From Megalobrama amblycephala (taxonomy: Eukaryota > Chordata > Actinopteri > Cypriniformes > Xenocyprididae): a stretch of 64,000 nucleotides of DNA. The stretch lies in the NCBI RefSeq assembly GCF_018812025.1, contig NC_063061.1, positions 39,726,674 to 39,790,673 of the forward strand, in the 5' to 3' direction. This document shows positions 42,158 to 53,753 of the stretch, piece by piece; the stretch's first letter is position 1; each line of letters begins with the position of its first letter. The translations under genes were made by a program, and so were the position numbers. The notes beneath the pieces were generated by a model. That model was not told where the DNA came from. It worked only from the letters and a program-made list of their open reading frames with translations, and searched no databases.

Positions 42158-43831
42158 TCAGTGATGAAGGTTTTGATGAGAGAATCTCTCCTCAGTTTTG
42201 ACATCAGAATCAATCTTTACAGGATCATCTGGATCACATGACACTAGAAATCACAAATATATATCAGATTATCCTCAAATACATTGCTTTAATTTACACA
42301 TTTATAATGTTCTTGATCAATAACTGTTCTGTCAATTAAACACAATCTGTAAATGTTTCATGACTGCAGAGAGTCAGTCTGAATGTGGAGAGAAAACGAC
42401 AGTGAAACTAAAATGTGATGATTGAAGTTCAGTAATGATCAAACACTCACAGTTTGGCGTTAGTCCCATACTCTCACATCTCTCAAATCTCTGTCTTCTT
42501 CTCTCTCGTGATCTGCTGGTTTTTGTCTCTTTTCTGGCCTCAGTTTTTCTCTCTGTCTTCTTGTTTTCTGCTGCTCTGTGATTTCTGAGGCTCCAGCAGT
42601 TTTCTGGATGTGTGATTTTCTGAATCTGTTCAATCACACACAGAGTTTAGTTAAATCTGTTGAAGTATGTGATGATAAATGACAGATATATACATGTGAT
42701 TTGATGTGTCAGTTCAGTTTGTAAACAGTTTTCTCTTCTCACCTCGTGTTTGATCATATTTGATTCATCAGAACAACACTTTACAGCTCCGACTGGATCA
42801 ACAGAGACTGAAAATGAAGAAAAAAGCCCATTATCATCATAATTTACAGTGTCTTGACTGATGATACTGATCAGGCCTAACATTATGACAGTGAAGTGAA
42901 TAACACTGATCATCTCTTCATCACGGCTCCTGTTAGTGGATATATTAGGCAGCAAGTGAACATTTTGTCCTCAAAGTTGATGTTAGAAACAGCTAAAATG
43001 GGTGAGCGTAAGGATTTGAGCTTTGACAAGGACCAAATTGTGATGCTCGGCGACTGGATCAGAGCATCTCCAGAACTGCAGCTCTTGTGGTGTGTTCCCA
43101 GAATAGGTATATGTTGTATGAGCCATATGATTGTTTATTCAAATTTATTCATAATATAATATTTTTATCTTTATATCAGATCTGTACAGTAAACACACAC
43201 ACACAAAATGGTTTTATCATGCAACTGTAACTTTTAACTTTAATGTGCTATTTCTATTTTATTTGACCCTTGATGTAACTTATGATATATTAAATCATAT
43301 TTTTGAAAACAAGCAGTTCAGTCACTAAATTAAGCACATTTTATGTTACTTGAGATTTTTTCACATTGCTGCGTGAACTGTACCAGTCTGTACACACACA
43401 CACACACACACAGTGTTTATCATGCGTTTATATATATAAATGTATATATATATATTTCAAAAATCTTTTAAAAAAATACAGAGATATAATTTATAAAGTT
43501 AAATTTCACATTTGTTAGTGATTGTGATGTAACATGCTAGAGGAAAGCTCATGCAGATGAGGATGAAGATGAATCAGGATCTTTAATAACCAAATATCAC
43601 ACAGGACACTTAACTCACGCTTAAATCACATTCATGCATTGATGAAGACGGACGACACTGAACCAAAAACACAATGAAACACAGGAGACAGACCAAACAT
43701 GTAACAGTGAAGATTCGATACATACACTATACACTAACATCACTGTTCAAAATGAATAATTAAAATACTCTACAAAATGGTTAAAGATAAAAGCGTTTAC
43801 CTTGTGCTGATCTGGTAAAAGAAGCTCCACT
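42158..43831 (-). CDS. Repeated small-gene family, copy C (E1-E4)
   Basis: Unrecognised gene. E1 ends at 43,801 with donor GTAAAC; the reading ASFTRSAQ matches the E1 phase but has no ATG. E2 42,743-42,807 (65 nt) encodes SVDPVGAVKCCSDESNMIK. E3 42,451-42,625 (175 nt) begins IQKITHPENCWSLRNHR. E4 42,158-42,243 encodes LSCDPDDPVKIDSDVK, KTEERFSHQNLHH and a stop. All exon phases agree. The first in-frame ATG is in E2 (NMIKHE), predicting about 90 residues of highly charged sequence. A TATA box precedes E1, next to a CA microsatellite, and a conserved AATAAA lies at 41,570. Function unknown; it might be a non-coding or decaying paralogue. Confidence 0.5.
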
Positions 43832-43855
43832 GCTTTCTGTGAGAGTGAGCTTGAG

Positions 43856-43862
43856 ATTTATA
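43856..43862 (-). promoter_or_regulatory. TATA box of copy C
   Basis: TATAAAT on the minus strand in CAGTATAAATCTC, the same CAGTATAAA context as copy B, 25-60 bp before the E1 donor. Confidence 0.55.
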
Positions 43863-43874
43863 CTGTACAGGCTC

Positions 43875-43904
43875 CACACACACACACACACACACACACA
43901 CGCA

Positions 43905-43945
<41 letters not shown>

Positions 43946-43963
43946 GCACGCACGCACACACAC
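43875..43963 (+). repeat. (CA)n microsatellite with CGCA blocks
   Basis: About 40 CA units with GCAAG and CGCACGCACG interruptions, directly upstream of the copy C TATA box. An apparent Cys/Val-rich frame through it is an artefact. Confidence 0.95.
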
Positions 43964-44688
43964 CTCTTGTCAGACCAGTTTGTTGTCATATTTTTGTCCA
44001 TTATGCTTATTTCAAAAATAAGTAATTTAATAACCAGTGTAGAGATGGTAAAATTGGTGTGTTATGATCATATTTTCTTAAACTGGAGAAATCTAGCAGC
44101 TCTTTTTATATGCTTACCCTTTGTCATGCAATACATATTTAAATATCATAGTACAATTGCTACAGTATTATTCACAGTTTTCATGCCTAGTACCTTTTTG
44201 TTAATTTGTCAGATTTGTGTCATCTAAAGGTCGACCGATATGTGTTTCAGTGATTGAGTTCAGCTGAGAACTGATATAATGATGATTTGATATTGACATA
44301 TAATTTGTAGACAGTCAACTATCAGCTGATTTATCAGTCTGTCATTATTTCACAGTCACAGATACTCATATCATATTTGTGCTTCTCTGTGCCTTTCTTC
44401 ATCTTTATTTTAGTGGGTCTCTCATCGTCCACACTGAACAGATTTGTTCATATATTCTTCTTTTTGTAACCCACGGCATTCTCACATCTCTGAACACATT
44501 ACAACACAAGTGTATTATTATTTTACTAACCGTCTTCTCTCTTTATTTCTTTACTATTAAGCAGAACAGTATCAGTGGTCTCATTTCAGTTGGTTTTAGT
44601 GTTTGTATTTCATATCAAAGGTTCACTCAGTGATTATTCAGATCTGCTGTTTGGAAGTTAGACGGGCAGCGGTGTGGCTGTAGGATGT
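43964..44688. other. Non-coding stretch
   Basis: No gene is supported. A hydrophobic 84-codon frame at 44,379-44,633 has no recognisable relative and AT-driven composition. Confidence 0.5.
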
Positions 44689-44699
44689 GAAAGTGAAAG
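44689..44699. promoter_or_regulatory. ISRE-like motif
   Basis: GAAAGTGAAAG, same core as at 33,076. It lies about 0.83 kb upstream of the copy C TATA box and beside the remnant at 44,967, so its target is unclear. Confidence 0.35.
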
Positions 44700-44966
44700 C
44701 AGGGAATCTTCCTTCTTGTGTCTCCTTCCCAATGCATTCCTCCCTTAAAATTCCTCTGACCCTTCACATCTGGCTAAACCGGTTTCTACTTTTCTGCAAA
44801 GAAATACCTGAACTCAGTTGAACACGTGCACATGACGTCTCAGTTTTCACGAATTCACGTTGAAAGCTGTTTTCAAATGTTGGCTTTTCTCAGGCCTACA
44901 ACAGGCTGTTGTCGTGTATATGAACAGCCAAAATGATTTTTTTTTTCGTTTTTTGATGAAAATTAC

Positions 44967-45256
44967 ATTGTGTAAACGATCAACATCAGATCGACACTTC
45001 AGATCTGTGTGGATCAGCAGAGACTGAATAAAAAACACATCTGGTTATTTAAACAATAAATCACAATCTTGACACCTTGGTGTGGAGATCGGGGAAGAAC
45101 GGCAATCCCCGACGCTGAGGCTGTGACCGGGTGGGGAGAATATACATATATGTGCTTGGTGAAAACGTAAAATACTCTTGTCCTCAGATGAAGAGATATT
45201 TTGTTTTGCTGTATATGTAGTGGACAGACAACACCAAATAAGACACACGATAACAC
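44967..45256 (-). pseudogene. Remnant of the small-gene family (E1/E2-like)
   Basis: At 44,967-45,023 an acceptor TTTTTTATTCAG is followed by TCTCTGCTGATCCA, then AAGTGTCGATCTGATG: a clear but frameshifted E2 (SVDP...KCRSD in B). Upstream, PRSPHQ followed by a GTG donor-like site (about 45,067) is in the phase of E1 (LFRSSQ), inside a frame that opens with ATG at 45,256. No E3 or E4 follows at close distance. Probably a truncated paralogue driven by the promoter at 45,306. Confidence 0.35.
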
Positions 45257-45305
45257 AGAGCACTGCTGAAGACACAGAAGCTGGCGTTGTTTGTTCTCAG
45301 GAGTG

Positions 45306-45362
45306 CTTTATAGTGTCCTGGTCCGTGACGTCACCCGCTCTGACGTCCCATCACACTATTGG
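45306..45362 (-). promoter_or_regulatory. Promoter-like block: CCAAT, two CRE, TATA
   Basis: On the minus strand: CCAAT (45,358-45,362), a GACGTCA half CRE (45,341-45,347), a full TGACGTCA (45,326-45,333) and CTATAAAG (45,306-45,313), in correct order and spacing. ATG codons follow at 45,275 and 45,256. It could belong to the gene-family remnant or to an LTR. Confidence 0.5.
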
Positions 45363-45449
45363 TTCGATTTCACAAGTGCTTCAAGACGTAATCACGCAAA
45401 TCCCAGGTTTCATGTGGCGCAGGAAGCCTCCAGACCTACAGGGGTTTAA

Positions 45450-46116
45450 TTCATGACCTCTTGTGAATTTGCACGTCTTTCTAAACAACAACTGTTATAA
45501 TGACTGCATCTTTAAATCCACAGACAAGCTTATTTTACTCAAAGATGACCAGTGACCATTCAATACATGATTGTGAGTCAAAATATTCAGTAAAGATCAC
45601 ATTTAGACTCTCTTTAGACCGGTTAGGCTCAATATGGTACTTACATTTACTCTGTTACAATTCTGACAGATGCTGTTAAGCCAGTTTTACTGCTTTTTTC
45701 TTACCATGTTTACCTTTGTAAACATTTGTAAACAGTTTACCACGAATTACATACTTGTAAATTACGTATTCAAGAAGCACCTTTCAGTTTGAAATGCGTC
45801 ATGATGATAGACAACAGCCCTAGATGTGTATCAATGACTGTCAGGAGATCTTCAACACAAATAAACACACGTTACATGAGAGCGTTTAATACACTAATGC
45901 TCACATCGCCTTCTCCAAATGAGGATTAAACACCCTGAGGGATTATGTTTGGAAATGCTCTGATGAGAAGGATTTTTCCTAGTGGACGTATTAAAGGCTC
46001 ATTTTAAAGGCCTGTGCTCAAACTTTGCATCAAAACTATTGTCACTATAAGATATTTATTACAGAGGTAAAAAAATAACACTTCTAATTATGTTAGTGTG
46101 TCAATACTATATATCG

Positions 46117-46149
<33 letters not shown>
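45450..46149. other. Non-coding stretch
   Basis: Nothing recognisable except an (AT)n/(AC)n tract at 46,111-46,152. Confidence 0.5.
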
Positions 46150-46151
<2 letters not shown>

Positions 46152-46520
46152 TACAAACATGGACAAAATTGTTGAATTATTGGCACCCTTGGTAAATATG
46201 ATGACTGTAAAAATAAATCTTCATTGTTTATCCTTTTGATCTTTAATTCATAAAATTAGCAAAAATCTAACCTTTCATTGAAGGAAAAGAATTGAAAGTG
46301 TGGGAAAAATCACAAAATCTCATTATGAAATAAATGTTTTTCTCCAAAACACATTGGCCACAATTATTGGCAGCATTTTATTCAATACTTTTTGCAACCT
46401 TTTTTTCCCAAGATAACAGTCTTCACCTGTAGTGCCTGATGAGTTTGGAGAACACCTGACAGGAGATCAGAGACCATTCCTTCATACAAAATCTCTCCAG
46501 ATCCTTCAGATTCCAGCTCC
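46150..46520 (-). pseudogene. Tc1-like element end with transposase C-terminus
   Basis: Starts ACAAACATGGACAAAATTGT with TTGGCACCCTTGG, a Tc1-like terminal repeat. The minus strand from about 46,510 reads NLKDLERFCMKEWSLIS and SKLIRHY, then KKGCKKY, matching the usual end of Tc1-like transposases (a K-Y terminus). The remaining 1 kb of the element is missing. Confidence 0.65.
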
Positions 46521-46529
46521 ATGCGTTAC

Positions 46530-46990
46530 AGCCTTATTCCAAAAGAGATTAAATTGATTAGTTTCATCAAAATTCTACAAACAATACCCCATAATGACAA
46601 CGTGAAAGAAGTTTGTTTAAATCTTTGCAAATGTATTAAAAATAAAAAATGAAAAATCACATGTACATAAGTATTCAGCCTTTGCCATGACACTCAAAAC
46701 TGAGCTCAGGTGCTCCAGTTTCCACTGATCATCCTTGAGATGTTTCTACTAATTTGACTGGAGTCCACCTGTGCTATCTGGGGAAGATTACAGAAACATT
46801 TCTGCAGCATTGAAGGTCTCAATGAGCACACTGACCTCCATCATCCGTAAATGGAAGAAGATTGGAACCACCAGGACTCTTCCTAGAGCGATCGGGGAGA
46901 AGAGCCTTAGACAGGGAGGTGACCAAGAACCTGATGGTCACTCAGAGCTCCAGTGTCATCGAGAACCACCTAAACGAGTCGTCTGGTTCA
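46530..46990 (+). pseudogene. Second Tc1-like element, N-terminal transposase part
   Basis: AATACCCCATAATGACAACG and GAAAGAAGTTTGTTTAAATC are the known leader of another fish Tc1-like family. From 46,771 the plus strand encodes EDYRNISAALKVSMSTLTSI and IRKWKKIGTTRTLPRA, the second helix-turn-helix of a Tc1 transposase. The frame then loses a block, picking up at DQEPDGHSELQ in a shifted reading. No catalytic domain follows. Confidence 0.75.
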
Positions 46991-47220
46991 TAAAGACTGC
47001 TGTTATTCCTCATTCAGTGTTGCATGTGTTCTGTCTAAGGTCCTTTTCTATGTTTAGTCTTGTTTTTAACTTTTCTGTATCACAGTGACATTTATTTTTT
47101 ACATGTTACATTACATGTAATTTGTTGACAGTAAAACAGTAAAAGTGTAACTGTGAATCCTGTGATCAATATCCCAAATACAGTGATTTATGGGAAAGCA
47201 CTTACTGGTTTGCAAATATT
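46991..47220. other. Non-coding stretch
   Basis: Nothing recognisable. Confidence 0.5.
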
Positions 47221-47227
47221 AACACTA

Positions 47228-48238
47228 ATGCCGAGTTCAGACTGCACGATTTTCAAAGTAGTCGGGTCACTGTTCTTTTCACACTGCATGACTGTCTTGG
47301 CCAGCATTCAGTCGCTGCTGCATTCATACTGCACGATGGATCGGCGACAGAGGGTTTCACACTGCATGACTTTACAATAGGAAGAATCGCCGACAACTCT
47401 GTCTGGCACGCAAACTACGTTTCACAACCAAACACACGCGAGACATGACAAGGAAACAACGCGCGCAAGACCAGAGTTCTCACGTGAGACTGGCCCTGTG
47501 TCTCAATCAGCTCCCTAGCTCCCTAGGTTGTGAATCAGTATATAATGAAAGCGAATGTGGCTGATACCCTAATCAGTGCCCTGACTGCTGAACTAGGGAG
47601 CTGATTGAGACACACGGTGGGATTATTAAAAACAGTAGCCCGCAAGAAGCTTGAAATACGAATTGCCTGTGTGCTGATTTGCAGCGAAAACAACATAAAG
47701 AAAAGAAGAATATGGAGAAGGAAATGTTTGGGGAGACGGGAAGAACAAGGATTGTGTGTTCTGCAACGACAGTTGGAGCAAAATACATAACTTTTCAATG
47801 TGTTGCTGTTGATGGTCAAGCAAATGTTTGTGCTTTGCTTCTGTTTGATAGAATTGTAATGTTTATCTGAAACGAAGCCATGCTTGCTGATATTGTGGTC
47901 TATAACTCCTCCCCGAACTCTCCGCTGCTCTGTATCTTGCTCTCTCATTGGCTGTCGGTCATCGCCGATGTAGTTTTCAGTCAGAACACTTTTCACACTG
48001 CAGGATTTTGAATCGCCGACAGGTCCAGATATTTAGCATGCCAAATATCTCACGGGCGTCGGCGACTCATCAGCGATTCTCTCAGATCGCGTCTTTGCTC
48101 ATTCACACTGCGTGATTGTCACCCGCGTGAACGAGCACCGATTTGCCTGTGATTTCGGGCATTTGTCAACGATTTCTCAAAACCTGTCGGCGAGCCAAAA
48201 TCGGGGCTAAAATCGTGCAGTCTGAACTCGGCTTTAGA
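47228..48238. mobile_element. 1-kb inverted-repeat element with a nested palindrome
   Basis: Ends ATGCCGAGTTCAGACTGCAC and (right, inverse) AAAGCCGAGTTCAGACTGCA. CACACTGCATGACT and TCGCCGACA words occur in both arms in opposite orientation. AACACTA stands on each side (47,221-47,227; 48,239-48,245) as a likely 7-bp target duplication. The middle holds an inverted pair TGTGTCTCAATCAGCTCCCT (47,497) with its inverse at 47,595-47,614. The 153-codon minus-strand frame here has no relatives I recognise. Confidence 0.75.
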
Positions 48239-48245
48239 AACACTA

Positions 48246-51200
48246 AAGGCCTTTGAGTTTGAAAGCCTAGTTGCGCCATCTAGTGGACAAGGATGGAAAC
48301 TACTGCTAATCTTTTGTGTATTACAATAATAAATATACAATACATTCATGTATTTTATTCATAATGCTCTAATTCTATTTCATGCAACTGATATTGTTTA
48401 GTCTTGAGTTAACTCTAGATCAATATAGGTCAGAATCTACTGTAACAATACAATTCTTATTTTTAGCACTATTTAACTATAGCTACTTTTTAATAACAAT
48501 GGTATATTTGAATGACATTGTTACATCAGCTAAAAAACCCTCATATTTCAGTGTCAAAATCGAATTTTTATTGAAGATAATATATAATGTACTGTTTTTG
48601 TTGTTTTTATGTGTTGTATGCCTATATGGAAATAATATTGAACATCTACAATGTGCGGAGCCTCTCTCTGTATATCTGTGCTTTGATGCAGGAGTTCTAG
48701 GAGCTCTAATGAATCCTGCTCAAAGATGTAAAGTTGCTCATGAACTTCACTCAATTTCTAGTTTTATTTAATAAACTTTTTTAAAAATCTGTTATGATGT
48801 AGATCTGCTGTAATACTGATGATCACCAGTAGAGGGAGACACTGATACACTGAACTGTGTGTCTCTAGATCTCTCATCTCCATTGGGTTTGCAGTTAGAG
48901 ATCAAATAATCAACATTTCATTCAACAGCTTGAGTTCGTCTGTTGCTGGAGTTCTTCAGGTTTAAGCACTTTAACTGTGCTGTGAATCTAACCTGTAGAT
49001 CAATGCTGGAAATGCTTTAGGAAACAATGTCTGAAAATACACTTTGAGACTTTGTCCTGAATAATTATGAAAATGTATAAAATCATAAATCATGACAAAG
49101 TGAGAGAGTATACATCCACAGACATTTTTTTATTAATTGGTCATTGTTGACAGATAGCTGGAGTGGAATTTGAAACTACAGAATACAGGGCAGGAATCTA
49201 ATGCGGGGCAAGTTGTCACAACGTTAAACAGTTTTCAAACATGATAATGCATGACAAATATTAGTGCTTTTATATGCCATATCAACAGTACATATAGAAA
49301 AATATACACCAACATCAAAAACCTGCACTTCAGCTGCTCTCTAGAATGTAAAGTGTCCCGTTCCTACATTATTAATAGACACTGAAGCTGATGAAATCAG
49401 TCACATTTACCTTTTCTACATGGTGAATGGCACATAGTACACTATATAGGGGATAGGGAACGATTCAGACAGTGTAAATATGCTTTCCATTGAGCTGAAG
49501 GAAGTCTGGATTCATGTTGGTGTCATATAGCACATATATAACATTTAGCACAGTTTGACACCAGCTCCTCTGGTCCAGCCCTATAACACAAGTCTTCAAT
49601 GCCACACTACAGTTCAGAAACTTTAGAGAAGTATAAAATCAAAAGATTTAACTTGGACAGCAGGAGTTTAGTGCTTAAGGCAGAAGCTGTTATAAAAAGG
49701 AGAGACTGTGATACAACTGCCTGAATACAACCAAATATTGATCATGATATACACACTACCATGGTTAGGTTCTGCATTTCTGTGGTTTTCTGTTGGTGTT
49801 TGTGAGAAATCTAACAACCTTTATTCTTCTCCTGGAACTGAAGCTGAGTCATAATAAGACATGATCACCAAAGCACTGGAAAATAAAGAGCGCAGCACAG
49901 CACTGAGATGTGCATTGTGGTTAAATATCAGTGAGGCGGAAGTATTTTTACACACTGATGGGTCTCTTATCTTCAAACAGGTTGCAGAGATGCTATCAAA
50001 GGATCTTTTGATTTCCATAACCATTACTGAGTTCCAGCCTTGCAATTCAACAATGTCAATGGAAAAATGGTGAATATCTCATCATATTTAAACAAAACTG
50101 CACAGATTGTGTCCAGTCCTGCTGCTAAAGGATCAGCTTCATTTCGCATCATTTCTCTAAATTAGTTACATACGCGAATTACTAGAAACATTGTGCTGCT
50201 GTATTTTTCTAGCACGCCTCGCGGCGCGCATCCTTTCACAGTTCTCCTTCACAGACACGCTCAGCACTTCAAGTGCTCACACCATGCTAGAATTCCCATA
50301 ATTACAAGATTTTAACTTGTAAAAAGCATTCATGTCCTCATCCACATCCTTTTCCTAAGCAGTTTTCCAAGACTTTTGCACACCTTATCTGATCACTCCT
50401 CAAGATGGCCATTGATGATCACATGAGCAGATGACATGCAGCTCCTTCATAAATGCACTCTAGTCTCTATTTAAACACACACACACCGTTAATATATTGC
50501 TACACGATCATGGAACACTTGGAAATTTAGCTTGGAATTTTAAAAATGTGATTTCCAAGTCATGAAAAATCTTGAAAATGATTAAATTAAAAACTAAAAA
50601 AATATATAGATGTAACTATTCTAGTAAAATATAAAATAGTTTTGCTCAGTTATGTTCAGCTCTAAAATATTCTGTCAGCTATTTGTTGAATAGTAGCCTA
50701 TTATTTGATGTGATAACACCTTTCAGAATCTGCAAAATATCAATAATTTAAAAAATAAATAAATAAGTGAGATCAAAGTTATAATTTTTTTTGGCACTGC
50801 AACAAAAATGTATTATTATGAGATGTTTACATATAGCCCACAATATATAATATCTGCCTTTACACAAATTAAGCAGTTCAAAAGTTATACACTTAATTTA
50901 TTCTCAGTACTGTGTGTCATTAATTTACAACTATTTTTATGATTTTCTTTATAATAAGTGCCATGTTTGGGACTCTTCTCATACCCAACTGATACAAATG
51001 GTGAAAACATTTACTGAGACTCCAGAAGGAAACGATGCATTAAAATTCAGGGGGTATAAACATTTGCACAGGATGGTTGGGGGGTAAATTGTTTTTATTT
51101 TGTCTTCTGGAATGTGTTTTCTGAAGCTTTTGTAGGACAGAACTAAAAAAAGTAGATCTTTAAATAAAATAAGAACTTCCAGTCTTATTCCAGTCAGAAT

Positions 51201-51250
51201 TTCCAGTCATCCTGTTCATAGGTTTACAACCCACTGGCTCTCTTGTTGTT
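48246..51250. other. Long non-coding stretch
   Basis: 48,246-48,390 is the duplicate of 40,035-40,200, and CACCAGTAGAGGGAGACACT (about 48,825) matches 30,585. A 129-codon frame at 48,382-48,771 is AT-rich with no recognisable motif. The rest holds nothing I can name. Confidence 0.55.
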
Positions 51251-51310
51251 TTGTGTTGTGTTGTGTTGTGTTGTGTTGTGTTGTGTTGTGTTGTGTTGTG
51301 TTGTGTTGTG
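51251..51310 (+). repeat. (TTGTG)12 microsatellite
   Basis: Twelve uninterrupted TTGTG pentamers. Confidence 0.97.
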
Positions 51311-51313
51311 TTG

Positions 51314-52529
51314 GGCATCAGTGAATGTTTGCAGCTTTTGATCATCCAGGTAACAACACACACTATTAAGAATCAAGCATATTAACTTTTGAACTGAATC
51401 TTTTGTGTAAATTCAGTTATTATTATGTCTTGTGGTTTTTATTTTTATATAGCCAAAATAACTGAGCACAACTCTATAGAAATGAACCAAAAATATAGGG
51501 GGGAAAAACACGAAAAAGGAAAGCATCATGCAACCAGGTCTTCTAATGGTTTAAATTTCTTCAATGAACCAAGTTGTCTTCTTCCACTTTTTCTAAATTT
51601 TTACCATTCTTAAAGATTTAGAGTAAATCCAAAATTCTTTCTGAAAAACAGAAAACAATGGCTTTGTTTTAAGGAACTTACAGTAAATTAATAAAACATG
51701 AATATAACATTTTCCCAAAATGAAAATATTGTTCAGTAGAAATTGAATGTGTACATCTTCCATTATTATACCAAAAGTTATGTAATATTTAGAAAATGAA
51801 GTAATCAAATTAACTGTAATTTTAAGCCATTCTTATGTTAGACCAAAAGTCTCTAAACAGTCTAATTAAACAGTTGTACTAACTAAACAGTCAAAAAACA
51901 AATGTACTGTTGTTTCAGTTTCAGAATCACGGAAAGTACATTTGTGATTAATGTTTGATTAATTTGAAGCTGTTATTAATCTGAAAAATGGAGGAAACTG
52001 TTTAGTAGTTAAAAGGGGGTGGGGGGATCATAAACCTATGAATCATAAATCATATTATGCTGCCCCCCCCCCCCCCCCCAAGTCACGCAATCCTAGAACC
52101 GGGCCTGGTTTGATTAGGGTTGCAGGATGTAAAACACAATCTTGTGTCTTTCTCTTGTTCAGTGTGTTCAGTGGACTTTAACACACACATATGTGCACAA
52201 ATACACAATATACAGTATGAATGCACAATAGAGGAACTTCACAGTTATTGAACTGAACTGAATTAACACTGAACTGACTGAGCTCAATAATGAATAATGA
52301 CACTTTTGGTTTGTTAGAGCTGATTTACAGCTGAATCTGAATTTACAACTATAGTGAAGCTGCTGTGAAACAATCTGTATAAAGTGCTTTAGAAATGAAA
52401 GTCACTTGACTTGTAATATTCAGTATATATTTACAAAATTAACAGAAATGCAAAGGGGCAAATATGTATTTGTTTCTCAAAACAAATACATATCTTTCTC
52501 TCTTATGTGTTTGTTTTGACTTTTACTTT
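51314..52529. other. Non-coding stretch with G and C runs
   Basis: A G-rich run (52,014-52,026) and 17 consecutive C (52,063-52,079) lie 40 bp apart. About 52,245-52,400 (ACTGAACTGAATTAACACTG, GAAGCTGCTGTGAAACAATC, AAAGTGCTTTAGAAATGAAA) is the reverse-oriented edge of the dispersed repeat of 6,131. No gene. Confidence 0.55.
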
Positions 52530-53640
52530 TTTTTAACTGCTTACACACATTTTCAAAACTTTACACACAAATCCAAGAATTGCACACACAAAATGCAAAA
52601 TGCCTCACATCTCTTGCAAAATGAAACACTGCCTTCAAAATATCACACACACATCTCAAAAGCAAACATTTGTCTTACTTTGCAAACACATTTGCCATAA
52701 TATTCTATTTTTGGATATATCATATATACAGTTATTCAAAGACTAAAGCTCTTTTTTCATAAGCTGCTGTGTACATTTCTGTACAAGATTGAAAGTAATT
52801 GGCAGAGAGATGTTGAGAAATTCATGGTAAACATGAAAGCAAGATTTAAACTATTTTTTGACTGTAAGCATTTGTGTACAAAGTCAAAATGTACTGGTAT
52901 TACTTTACCTGTGGGGACACCAAATGTCCCCACAGGTAAAGTAATACCAGTACATTTTGACTTTGTCCCCATGAAGAAACAAGCTTGTACATAAATCATA
53001 CAGAATTATGTTTTCTGAACATCTAAAATAGCAGAATGTTTTCTGTCATAGGTCTAGTGGTAATGTTAGTGTAGCGGGAGAGAATATACAGTTTGTACAG
53101 TATGAAAACCATCATGCCTATGGAGAGACCCCATAAAACATGGAAACCCAAAATGTGTGTGTTGATTGTGTGTTCTCTCTTGTGTATCCAACCTCGGATG
53201 GGGTCAGTGTCTCCACATGCCTCCTCCATTGCCTGGAGAAGTGTTGTGTTGACATAGGGATGACGATCATGCACTTTCCAGCACCATGTGGAGAAAAAAA
53301 TCCTCAATAGGGTTTAGAAAAGATGAATATGGAAGCAAGCAGACAACAGAAAAGTTGTTCAAAACCTATAACTTGACCTTTGGCCTATTCTAAAGCCATG
53401 ATGGGTTGGTGTTCAGTAAAGCAATGAGTGTTTGTGCGTGTGAGGAGTTAGTGTGAGGCACTGATGAATCAGTGGCATTTTGATTGGTTGTGTTTGAAAA
53501 AGGAAATCAAGATACTTCCTGTTAGATTTTTGTGTGTAACAGAGAATTTTGCAGACTTTGGAGATTCGGTACATGAGTGAATGTTAAAAGCCTCATGATA
53601 CACACTTAGTGTGTAAGAAATTCTATAAAAGCTACATTTC
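52530..53640 (-). mobile_element. Decayed DNA transposon with DDE transposase tail
   Basis: The left edge AACTGCTTACACACATTTTC, with TTTACACACAAATCC, matches the inverse of the right end of the 60,523-61,740 element. At 53,160-53,310 the minus strand reads FFSTWCWKVHDRHPYV and LLQAMEEACGDTDPIRGWI, the C-terminal end of a DDE_3 (IS630/Tc1-like) transposase seen in fish. The right terminal repeat is eroded, and a 42-bp-arm palindrome is inserted at 52,878. Confidence 0.6.
52878..52966. repeat. Perfect palindrome, 42-bp arms
   Basis: ACAAAGTCAAAATGTACTGG to GGGGACA, loop CCAAA, then the exact inverse. The TGTCCCCACAGGTAAAGTAA side with following AGAAACAAGCTTGTACATAA resembles a common fish repeat. 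Confidence 0.95.
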
Positions 53641-53725
53641 AGTTTCATTATAATAAAAACATATTTTTGTTCTGATTTAAAGAAAAGCTCTTTACAGCAC
53701 AATTAAAGATAAGTGTTTAAATCAC

Positions 53726-53753
53726 CTCGTGATGATCTGAAGAGAGGGAAATA
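53726..53753 (-). pseudogene. Orphan E1 of the small-gene family, start codon lost
   Basis: The minus strand reads TATTTCCCTCTCTTCAGATC and ATCACGAG followed by GTGATT: the 28-nt E1 of copies A and D with ATG replaced by TAT. No E3/E4 lies within several kb downstream. A relic of another family copy. Confidence 0.6.

Noticed and set aside
43781..43963. 60-residue Cys/Val-rich protein on the minus strand
   Set aside because: It is the translation of a (CA)n microsatellite; only its last residues overlap the supported E1 of copy C.
45045..45275. 76-residue frame starting MSSAVLCVIVCLIWCC, signal-peptide-like
   Set aside because: Attractive behind the CCAAT/CRE/TATA block, but the phase that matches the family E1 is the overlapping frame, and no downstream exon continues this one; kept only as part of the remnant.
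47535..47996. 153-codon open frame, minus strand
   Set aside because: Lies wholly inside an inverted-repeat element and crosses its inner palindrome arm; no recognisable domain.
48382..48771. 129-codon open frame, plus strand
   Set aside because: AT-rich, no family motif, no splice or promoter context, and a duplicate of its upstream flank elsewhere lacks it.
49861..50073. 70-codon open frame, plus strand
   Set aside because: No motif, and the opposite strand has an equally long frame; no gene context.
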